DNA of 63,528 nucleotides from Halobacteriovorax sp. GTDB lineage: Bacteria > Bdellovibrionota > Bacteriovoracia > Bacteriovoracales > Bacteriovoracaceae. The position numbers and the translations under genes are program-made. Numbering within the stretch: the stretch's first letter is position 1; each line of letters begins with the position of its first letter. The notes beneath the pieces were generated by a model. The model was not told the DNA's origin. It did no database searches and saw only the letters and a list, made by a program, of their open reading frames with translations. Shown piece by piece: positions 34,234 through 40,026 of the stretch. The DNA is taken from contig JAIFLR010000012.1 in the NCBI GenBank assembly GCA_020048985.1, positions 1 through 63,528 on the forward strand, in the 5' to 3' direction.

Positions 34234-34623
34234 ATGAAAAAAACGTTGTTGGTCATATTATTCCTTTCTTCATTTTCCGCCTTGGCGTCCTTCAATGAGG
34301 TTGAATGTGAAGGCAGCGTCGGCATTAAAAGAATTTTTGTCGAAATTGAGCAGCCCTTTCCCAATACGTCGTCTTTCAGGCATGTTCAAGTCACTGTTCT
34401 GACTAATAACACTCAAGAGAACTACTCTAATGTCGTAAATTTGAACAGATACAACGGATTTAGCATCATTAACTACCAAGGGGCCGGTTTCCGTTTATCC
34501 CTTGATTTGTGGCCTGATGGTCAACCAAGATGGGGAAGAATTTATTCCGCCTCTCTTATTAGCTCCGATATCAATAATGGCATTGCCGCAACTTTGTATT
34601 GCAAGTTTCCCTACGCCGACTAA
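34234..34623 (+). CDS. Small secreted protein of unknown function
   Basis: A 129-residue protein with a signal peptide (MKKTLLVILFLSSFSALASF). The mature part is beta-rich with two Cys (EVECEG and TLYCKF) placed at the ends, as in the 23239-23610 protein, which suggests a similar disulfide-closed beta fold. I start at the ATG 34234, with GAGG upstream, rather than at a TTG at 34219. Only 7 bases separate it from greB. Function unknown. Confidence 0.6.
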   Translation: MKKTLLVILFLSSFSALASFNEVECEGSVGIKRIFVEIEQPFPNTSSFRHVQVTVLTNNTQENYSNVVNLNRYNGFSIINYQGAGFRLSLDLWPDGQPRWGRIYSASLISSDINNGIAATLYCKFPYAD

Positions 34624-34752
34624 ATTTCAAGTGGATACAAAGAATGACCTGTCGCGTCTTCCGTTTTAACCAGTGCCCCTGCGAAAGATTTTCCGGGAGC
34701 ACATTAATCTTTTTTCGAGTTAGAATAGAATTTCCACTATCGAAGGAATGAT

Positions 34753-35499
34753 ATGGCAGTTTATAAGTTTTTATTGTGTGTCGGCTGGTTAATCACAATT
34801 CAGGCGTTCGCAGATACCAAAATGGATAAGAAAGAATCCATTAATGGTGTGTCTGTTCAGACCGGCAAACACGATGGGACCCGAATTTATCGCGGCTCCA
34901 TTACTAAAATGTTTCCTTATGGAATTCAATCCGTAAAGAATAGCATCGTAAACTTCCAGGACCGCTGTAACAATTCATTTAAGAGCCGCCGTCAATACAC
35001 TGAAAAATCAGTTTCATGCAAATACCATAATGAAAACTTGGTTGAGACCATTGTCGTTAAAGACATTAAGAAATCAGGTTGGGTAAAAGAAACAAACGAA
35101 ACTGACCGCTTCATTCTTGGCCGTAAAGTTTATAACCGTGGAAGCTTCGGCTACTACGAGCTCGTGACAGTTCATGAAGGAAAAGACGCCCATAATAAAA
35201 AGACCGTATCAATTCGTCAAAAAATGCTGACTGACAAAGAAGCTAAAAAGTACACGAATCCTTTATTTAATAAAGACTCTGCTTTTGATGAAACAATAGG
35301 CACATTCACACTAACTGAAGTAAGTCCAAACGAGACAACATTGACTTATGAGTACAGCGCTGAAACTGAGCACTGGATCCTCAATAAAGAAGTGTCTATT
35401 CCCCAAGTTTTTGCCTCAATTAGCAAAAGTATCAATGATTTAGTTAAAACTGTAGCCGCAGAATCGTCAGTTCTAACTCGTGATCTGGCCTCAAATTAA
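34753..35499 (+). CDS. Secreted hypothetical protein
   Basis: A 248-residue protein with a signal peptide (to about residue 20, AFADTK). It contains two Cys in the mature part (DRCNN and SVSCKY) and a long stretch of strands followed by a C-terminal helix (VFASISKSINDLVKTVAAE). That strand-then-helix order recalls SRPBCC/START-type lipid-binding domains, but the resemblance is weak and I do not assign it. It ends 14 bases before a hairpin with U tract. It appears to be expressed alone. Confidence 0.6.
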   Translation: MAVYKFLLCVGWLITIQAFADTKMDKKESINGVSVQTGKHDGTRIYRGSITKMFPYGIQSVKNSIVNFQDRCNNSFKSRRQYTEKSVSCKYHNENLVETIVVKDIKKSGWVKETNETDRFILGRKVYNRGSFGYYELVTVHEGKDAHNKKTVSIRQKMLTDKEAKKYTNPLFNKDSAFDETIGTFTLTEVSPNETTLTYEYSAETEHWILNKEVSIPQVFASISKSINDLVKTVAAESSVLTRDLASN

Positions 35500-35513
35500 T
35501 CAAATACATGACT

Positions 35514-35553
35514 CATGCCCTGACTCATGATAAGTCAGAGCATGCGTTTTTTT
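35514..35553 (+). terminator. Terminator-like hairpin overlapping the radical SAM gene start
   Basis: CATGCCCTGACT (35514-35525) pairs with AGTCAGAGCATG (35533-35544) with one mismatch and a 7-base loop, then CGTTTTTTTAG. It follows the secreted-protein gene. TGACTCATG is also repeated here. The second ATG of the next gene (35542) lies in the stem. Confidence 0.7.
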
Positions 35554-36438
35554 AGAACCTACATCGAAATTTCTAATATATGTAACCTTCAGTGCACTTT
35601 TTGTCCTGAAGTTGAACGTGATAAAAAGATTCTTAATCCTGAACAATTCCGAAAAATTCTTAGAGAAGTTGTTCCTCACACTGACCAAGTATGTTTGCAT
35701 CTCATGGGTGAGCCCCTCGCTCATCCGGAATTCGAAAAGATCCTCCAGATATGCAACGAAGAAAAAGCCGTCATACACCTGACAACCAACGGAACATTTT
35801 TAAGTAAGTTTGGGTTTGAAACTTTTCTTAAATCCCCTTGCTTGCGCCAAATAAATTTCTCGCTCCATAGTTTTAAGGATAATTTTCCGGACAAAGATAT
35901 TCGCCCTTACTTGTTCGACATCCTTCAGTTTTCAAAAGAAGCCTTAATTCAGAGGCCAGAACTCTATATCAACTACCGACTTTGGAACTTACCAAGTACG
36001 ACAGGCAGCAAAGTGGAGAACCAGGGAATAATTGATCACATAACGGAGTTCTTCCAGATATCAGTAAATGAACGCGTTGATGTCGCTTTAAATAAAAGTA
36101 AAAATCTTATTGGAAGAATTTATTTTCATTTTGATACCCGCTTTGACTGGCCCTCATTCAACGATCCAATTCGTAGTGAACATGGCTTTTGCCACGCACT
36201 GTCTCAACAAATAGGAATTCACGCTGATGGAACTGTTGTGCCTTGTTGTTTTGATAAAGAAGCGGGCATACCACTAGGCAATGTTTTAGAGCAAAGCTTT
36301 GAAGAAGTTCTGAATTCGCCAAGGCTTAAAAAAATCAGAGAGGGATTTCAAAAGCACAAACTCGTAGAGGACCTCTGCCAGCGCTGCACCTACATCACCC
36401 GATTCGACAAGAAAGTCGCCCCTACACTGCCCCTTTAA
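35527..36438 (+). CDS. Radical SAM/SPASM-domain enzyme
   Basis: A 303-residue radical SAM protein. The [4Fe-4S] motif is CNLQCTFC near residues 19-26, followed by the usual strand and GEPLAHPEF. A C-terminal Cys-rich SPASM-like region holds GFCHALSQQ, VVPCCFDKE and LCQRCTYI, which would bind one or two auxiliary clusters. Such enzymes modify peptides (sactipeptides, quinohaemoproteins) or sugars. The substrate is unknown and no precursor peptide gene is obvious. The start is uncertain: ATG 35527 or 35542, both inside a terminator-like hairpin and without a clear ribosome-binding site. Confidence 0.85.
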   Translation: MISQSMRFFRTYIEISNICNLQCTFCPEVERDKKILNPEQFRKILREVVPHTDQVCLHLMGEPLAHPEFEKILQICNEEKAVIHLTTNGTFLSKFGFETFLKSPCLRQINFSLHSFKDNFPDKDIRPYLFDILQFSKEALIQRPELYINYRLWNLPSTTGSKVENQGIIDHITEFFQISVNERVDVALNKSKNLIGRIYFHFDTRFDWPSFNDPIRSEHGFCHALSQQIGIHADGTVVPCCFDKEAGIPLGNVLEQSFEEVLNSPRLKKIREGFQKHKLVEDLCQRCTYITRFDKKVAPTLPL

Positions 36439-36463
36439 ATAATAAAAAAAAAGAACTTTTCTG

Positions 36464-36492
36464 TTGATATACGGAAAAAGTACGCCTATACT
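36464..36492 (+). promoter_or_regulatory. Sigma-70-type promoter of lexA
   Basis: TTGATA (36464-36469) and TATACT (36487-36492) are 17 bases apart. Transcription would begin near 36499, 25 bases before the ATG. The spacer is filled by one copy of the direct repeat described separately. Confidence 0.75.
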
Positions 36493-36516
36493 AATTTTAA
36501 GTACGGATAAAATACG
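36470..36516 (+). promoter_or_regulatory. Two 15-bp direct repeats in the lexA promoter, candidate LexA operator
   Basis: TACGGAAAAAGTACG (36470-36484) and TACGGATAAAATACG (36502-36516) agree at 12 of 15 bases. Their starts are 32 bp apart, about three helical turns. Copy one lies in the -35/-10 spacer and copy two covers the transcription start side and adjoins the ribosome-binding site. Each copy is itself a pair of TACG half-sites 11 bases apart. Neither the E. coli CTGTN8ACAG box nor other well-known LexA boxes are present. Confidence 0.65.
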
Positions 36517-36524
36517 GAGACGTT

Positions 36525-37118
36525 ATGGCGCTGACTAAAAAACAAAAAGAAGTATTGGATTTCATCACTGAATACGTAAGAGAAAATGATTACTCACCTA
36601 CTCAGAAAGAGATCCAGGAATTCTTTGGCTTTAAGTCACTGGGTTCCGTTCAGGACTATATCAAATATCTAACCAATGGTGGATACCTCTCAAATGACTC
36701 TCATTCCGTTCGTGGTCTCATGCCTTCCACTGTTCAACAGAATACGGAAGAAATTCCTCTTCTGGGATCTATTGCCGCCGGGGTTCCAATAGAGGCAATC
36801 GAAAACAGCGATAAAATCAGCGTACCGATGCACATGCTTGGAAAAGGTCAGTACTACGCCCTTAAGGTAAAAGGTGAATCAATGATAGATGATGGAATCC
36901 TTAGTGGAGACATCGCTATTATCAAGCACCAGTCTCAGGCAGATAATGGTCAAATTGTGGTTGCGGTTGTTGATAATGAAACAACTCTAAAGCACTACTT
37001 TAAAAAGGCTAAGCAGATTGAATTACATCCGGCCAATAAGACCATGAAGCCAATTATCATCAAAGATAAAGAATGCGAAGTTCGCGGCGTAATGGTTGGT
37101 CTGATCAGAACCTACTAG
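36525..37118 (+). CDS. lexA: LexA repressor
   Basis: LexA represses SOS genes and cleaves itself when RecA is active. The 197-residue protein has an N-terminal winged helix (KEIQEFFGFKSLGSVQDYIKYL is the recognition region), the cleavage bond A85-G86 in SIAAGVP, and the catalytic pair S119 (GESM) and K156 (TTLKHY), at the same numbers as in E. coli. A ribosome-binding site GGAG stands five bases before the ATG. It is probably autoregulated: its promoter carries two direct repeats. The recognition helix differs from the E. coli one, consistent with a different operator. No other SOS gene is in the window. Confidence 0.95.
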   Translation: MALTKKQKEVLDFITEYVRENDYSPTQKEIQEFFGFKSLGSVQDYIKYLTNGGYLSNDSHSVRGLMPSTVQQNTEEIPLLGSIAAGVPIEAIENSDKISVPMHMLGKGQYYALKVKGESMIDDGILSGDIAIIKHQSQADNGQIVVAVVDNETTLKHYFKKAKQIELHPANKTMKPIIIKDKECEVRGVMVGLIRTY

Positions 37119-37178
37119 TTTCACTTTTTTCGTTAACACACACAGGCTCAAGCTTGGTATTCGTCAAGGAGGACGTTT

Positions 37179-37376
37179 ATGGTAGCACACACACTTTTTT
37201 CTAATGCTCTCGAAACTATGAATGAAACGGAATTATTTGCGAAGATTCAACTGGAACTGGTGAATCGATATCAAGTAGATCCCAATTTAGCTTCCGAAAT
37301 GGCGTGGGATCTCATGGATATGCTCTCTGCCGTTGATGGCAACTTTGATATCTTCGAGAAATATTTCCTGCAGTAG
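37179..37376 (+). CDS. Small acidic hypothetical protein
   Basis: A 65-residue protein with AAGGAGG before its ATG, so it is well translated. It is acidic and helical (LFAKIQLELVNRYQVDPNLASEMAWDLMDMLSAVDG). No membrane helix and no known domain. It lies 60 bases after lexA, which may place it in the same transcript, so an SOS-related expression is possible. The function is not known. Confidence 0.6.
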   Translation: MVAHTLFSNALETMNETELFAKIQLELVNRYQVDPNLASEMAWDLMDMLSAVDGNFDIFEKYFLQ

Positions 37377-37481
37377 AATACTTCTCTCTTACTAATTCAA
37401 AGATAATGGAACGACTCTCTGGAGTGAATGCTTCGAGCCCGGGAATTCCTTTGTCTTTTTTATAACTTATGGAGGCAATTT

Positions 37482-37571
37482 ATGGTTACTGATCACGATC
37501 TATGGGTGAGCCGATCTCTTCTGATTTTTATGGGAAGCTTTCTTTTCTTCAGCCTTATTGGTGTTTTTTAA
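37482..37571 (+). CDS. Small single-pass membrane peptide, 29 residues
   Basis: A short gene with GGAGG seven bases before the ATG at 37482. The product starts MVTDHDLWVSRSLLIFMGSF and continues as one hydrophobic helix to the end, with no charged tail. The stop overlaps the end of the convergent DUF5522 gene by 4 bases. It is too short for a family assignment. The strong ribosome-binding site and uninterrupted helix argue for a small membrane peptide. Confidence 0.5.
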   Translation: MVTDHDLWVSRSLLIFMGSFLFFSLIGVF

Positions 37572-37945
37572 AACAGGTAAGCTTCTACCATTTCTCTGGA
37601 GAGCCCCTGGTCTTGGAAATATGGTTTTAAAAATAAATGTTTAATCACGATGTGGTTTTTTAACAAGAAACCACAAACGTGATCCTTGATAATAATGAAA
37701 CGAATATTTTCCGGATAAAATGGTTTCCAGTCCACACCTGACTGAGAAGATTCCTGAAGCATGCTCTCGATTTGGGAAAAGTCCTCTTCCTTAACTTCCC
37801 GAAAACTCAGACCGAGCTTCTTTAAGGTGAAGCCATATGGGCAATGAAGGCATGCGGTTTTACAACACGTGCCTCTATTTTTCAAAAACTGACTGGTAAA
37901 GACAGTAAACCCATCCGAGTTTAGGTAAGTTAGTTCCTTAGACAT
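37568..37945 (-). CDS. DUF5522-domain protein with GNAT-like C terminus
   Basis: From the ATG at 37945 the protein has 125 residues. Its N-terminal half carries TYLNSDGFTVFTSQFLKNRG and TCCKTACLHCPYGF, the Cys-rich DUF5522 pattern, which may bind a metal. The second half (FIIIKDHVCGFLLKN ... KHLFLKPYFQDQGLSREMVEAYL) resembles the end of a GNAT acetyltransferase fold, though too short to be a complete one. A longer frame to 38005 overlaps the start of the divergent gene and has no ribosome-binding site. The function is unknown. Confidence 0.55.
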   Translation of the reverse strand: MSKELTYLNSDGFTVFTSQFLKNRGTCCKTACLHCPYGFTLKKLGLSFREVKEEDFSQIESMLQESSQSGVDWKPFYPENIRFIIIKDHVCGFLLKNHIVIKHLFLKPYFQDQGLSREMVEAYLF

Positions 37946-37968
37946 ATGTTTTCGATTATAATGGAGAA

Positions 37969-38727
37969 ATGATTTTATGGCTTCTATTATATAGTTTGAT
38001 TGCATTGGCCCAAAATGAGTCTGCTATTGATGAATACTGTTTTTCTTCCGTCGCAAGGATGAAGCAAGTTTCCTCAAGGCTGAAGTTTATCTTAGTTCCT
38101 GCAGATAAAACGCAGGAAGACAAAAATTGTTTGACTGTAAGTACACCTCCACATCGAAAGGAACTCATACAGAACTATATCAAAAGATTGGATCCTGCGG
38201 TGCAAATCGGATTTACTTCCTCTCCAATTCGCACAAACCCATGCCATATTAAAGTTGAGAGAATCCGCACAAGACAAAAAGATTCAACGGGTGGAGCTCT
38301 CACCACTAATCTCAACGCCACAATCGAGAGCAGTGAAATGCTGGGTGAATCTAGTGAGATACTCTCGATTCAGACACTCAAAGAGTTTGAACTGATCGTT
38401 AACCAGGACGCCATTAAAGGTGAATGCCGGGTCATTAATCCATCACGCTATGAAATCTCTCTCGAGGTAAGAAAAGACGCAATACCTCTTATACCGCCTG
38501 TGCCTCCAGGCACAGTCGTCATCGTTCCAGATTCGGCCCTGCAGAAGGTGCAGGAAACATCACGGCTGCAGACCACTCTACAATTAAATAGTGGTGAGCG
38601 ACTTGAGATTGGAAGCACTGTAAAAAAATTAAAAGATGACGCTAACAAAATTGACTTGAACACTGGGCTCGCAATTGAAAAAACTGATGGAACTCAAAAC
38701 GAAAATGTTTATTTAAGTATCAAGTAG
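37969..38727 (+). CDS. Secreted hypothetical protein
   Basis: A 252-residue protein with a short N-terminal signal (LLLYSLIALAQ). It has Cys residues near 24, 54, 92 and 150 that could pair, and a Pro-rich stretch (LIPPVPPGTVVIVP) before a C-terminal domain. A weak GGAG precedes the ATG. Its 5' end is divergent from the DUF5522 gene with only 23 bases between the starts. No family recognised. Confidence 0.55.
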   Translation: MILWLLLYSLIALAQNESAIDEYCFSSVARMKQVSSRLKFILVPADKTQEDKNCLTVSTPPHRKELIQNYIKRLDPAVQIGFTSSPIRTNPCHIKVERIRTRQKDSTGGALTTNLNATIESSEMLGESSEILSIQTLKEFELIVNQDAIKGECRVINPSRYEISLEVRKDAIPLIPPVPPGTVVIVPDSALQKVQETSRLQTTLQLNSGERLEIGSTVKKLKDDANKIDLNTGLAIEKTDGTQNENVYLSIK

Positions 38728-38999
38728 CATCAGACGCAGGACTTATCCACAACCATTCTTACCAGGTCTTACAGTAAGATTAAGTAAGATTGAATCTCCA
38801 ACCCAACCACATTGTTCAGATTATGGGGCGAGTAAAACTGATTCTGACAGTTTTGCCCCTTTGTGAATTTAATACGAGGCATACTGACACCTGTGTTTTT
38901 TGTTTTGGCTTTCTGCGAAGTAATGAGTTTTTGGGTGCTTAGAATGAATCCCGCGTAAAGGTAGTTTGGCATGTCAGTTGCTTTAATAGGAGCAAGTCA

Positions 39000-39038
39000 G
39001 AGGGGGATGAACTCCAAAAAAGTTCACAATAAAGTCCC
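39000..39038 (+). repeat. 39-base imperfect direct repeat, copy 1
   Basis: Copy 1 matches copy 2 (39306-39344) at about 35 of 39 positions. It contains the inverted repeat GAACT(7 bases)AGTTC, which is kept in both copies. The two copies are exactly 306 bases apart. Confidence 0.8.
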
Positions 39039-39134
39039 TGGAAAAGGTAGCTAACCACTAAACTTTTCCCCAAATATCCTGCCACACCATTTCAATGTTC
39101 TCTCCCTCTGAAGGTTATTCAAAAAATCAAAAAA

Positions 39135-39156
39135 GCCCTCGCAAGAGGGCTTTTTT
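39135..39156. terminator. Rho-independent terminator, bidirectional
   Basis: GCCCTC (39135-39140) pairs with GAGGGC (39145-39150) around GCAA, extended by A/T pairs on both sides and followed by TTTTTT. It stands alone in a gene-poor stretch, so it implies a transcript there. Confidence 0.85.
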
Positions 39157-39233
39157 ATTTCTGAGCCTCTTCTGACACTTGCCTCTGGTGCTCATTTGGC
39201 CTCCAAAGTCACGATGGCACCATATCCGACTGG

Positions 39234-39250
39234 CGAAATACAGTATTTCG
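39234..39250. repeat. 17-bp palindrome in the gene-poor stretch
   Basis: CGAAATAC (39234-39241) and GTATTTCG (39243-39250) are perfect complements around a single A. It is flanked by a second, wider inverted repeat, CCATATC (39220-39226) and GATATGG (39270-39276). A regulator site or a structured RNA is possible; neither is shown. Confidence 0.65.
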
Positions 39251-39305
39251 GACATTTAGACAGCCTCAAGATATGGCACAAATCCTGCTTATAAGTAATT
39301 GAGCT

Positions 39306-39344
39306 GAGGGTGATGAACTCCACAAAAGTTCACAAAAATGTCCC
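39306..39344 (+). repeat. 39-base imperfect direct repeat, copy 2
   Basis: Partner of the copy at 39000-39038, with the same internal inverted repeat and the tail CACAAAAATGTCCC. It ends 123 bases before tRNA-Arg. Its function is not known. Confidence 0.8.
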
Positions 39345-39467
39345 CGGGATTTGAACTTAAAACCATTCAAATTTCTCACACATCCGCCACCCACCCCGTC
39401 ACTGTTCCACCCTCAGCAGGTTTTCTTTCAAACTTTAAATTTTTTGTAGATAGAATAGAAAATTAGA

Positions 39468-39543
39468 TGGCCACCCCACCCGGACTTGAACCAGGAGCAA
39501 ATCCTTAGGAAGGACTCGTTTTATCCAGTTAAACTATGGGGTG
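39468..39543 (-). tRNA. tRNA-Arg (anticodon CCU)
   Basis: On the minus strand the acceptor arms CACCCCA (1-7) and TGGGGTG pair perfectly, with discriminator G and an encoded CCA. The D arm is GTTT/AAAC. The anticodon arm AGTCC/GGATT has loop TTCCTAA (anticodon CCU at 39509-39507), and the T arm CCTGG/CCGGG has loop TTCAAGT. It reads AGG codons. It is the end point of the repeat-bearing stretch upstream. Confidence 0.95.
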
Positions 39544-39561
39544 AACGAATTGATCATAGAA

Positions 39562-40017
39562 CTATTTCAACCACTCATACAAATGATAATGCTCTCCAGA
39601 CATGCCAAGCGCTTCGTAAACTTGTTGTGCCTTAGCATTACTTTTATCAACGTAAAGTCTTAAGCCTCTCAGATCATTTGACTCTTCAACCATATTTCTC
39701 AGATGAGAATAGAGCTTGCGGTAGACTCCATGTTTTCTGAGTTCTGGGCGCACATAGACTGAATGAATCCATAGTACTGTTCCGTTTCGCCAATCACTCC
39801 ACTCAGGAACAGTCAGTAGGCACCCCACTACATCTCCGTCAACTTCTGCCAGCCAGTACTTTCCCTTAGAGGGATCATCAAACACGGCACTGACCCCTTT
39901 ATCTACAGTAGGTGGATCAAGTTTCATATTTTCTGTTTCAAAGGCCATCTTGCATTGAAATTCCGCAATTATCCCAACATCAAAGAGTAGGCCTGGTCTG
40001 ATCTTAATATCCATCAT
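39562..40017 (-). CDS. GNAT-family N-acetyltransferase
   Basis: A 151-residue GCN5-related acetyltransferase. The acetyl-CoA region VYVRPELRKHGVYRKLYSHL has the V-x-P-x-x-R-x-x-G/x pattern. The last part LRLYVDKSNAKAQQVYEALGM is the usual strand-helix that closes the fold, with Tyr near the end. It transfers an acetyl group to an amine or a protein; the substrate is not known. It is 9 bases downstream of rapA on the same strand, so probably in one unit with it. Confidence 0.85.
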   Translation of the reverse strand: MMDIKIRPGLLFDVGIIAEFQCKMAFETENMKLDPPTVDKGVSAVFDDPSKGKYWLAEVDGDVVGCLLTVPEWSDWRNGTVLWIHSVYVRPELRKHGVYRKLYSHLRNMVEESNDLRGLRLYVDKSNAKAQQVYEALGMSGEHYHLYEWLK

Positions 40018-40026
40018 TAACTCCTA

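Larger units (their letters stand above)
38728..39467. other. 740-base gene-poor stretch with repeats, palindromes and a terminator
   Basis: No convincing gene. It contains an imperfect hairpin with GGGGC/GCCCC and AAAACTG/CAGTTTT arms (38825-38859), two copies of a 39-base repeat, a strong bidirectional terminator and a 17-bp palindrome, and it ends at tRNA-Arg. An open frame of 67 codons on the minus strand (38769-38972) has no ribosome-binding site. It may hold an unrecognised RNA or be decaying DNA next to a tRNA gene. Confidence 0.6.

Noticed and set aside
36440-36524. Classical LexA boxes (CTGT-N8-ACAG, GAAC-N4-GTTC or TTAC-N3-GTAA) at lexA
   Set aside because: None is present; the only strong pattern is the TACGGA direct repeat.
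38753-38761. DnaA box (TTATCCACA) near the gene-poor stretch, with others at about 1916 and 49793
   Set aside because: About two such 9-mers are expected by chance in a window of this size, they are not clustered, and no dnaA, dnaN or AT-rich unwinding region accompanies them.
38825-38859. GGGGC/GCCCC plus AAAACTG/CAGTTTT stem as a terminator or RNA gene
   Set aside because: The stem has a 4-base bulge and only TTTGTG after it. Kept in the region description, not called as its own feature.
38769-38972. 67-codon open frame on the minus strand in the gene-poor stretch
   Set aside because: No ribosome-binding site, no recognisable domain or membrane helix, and it overlaps a hairpin-rich sequence.
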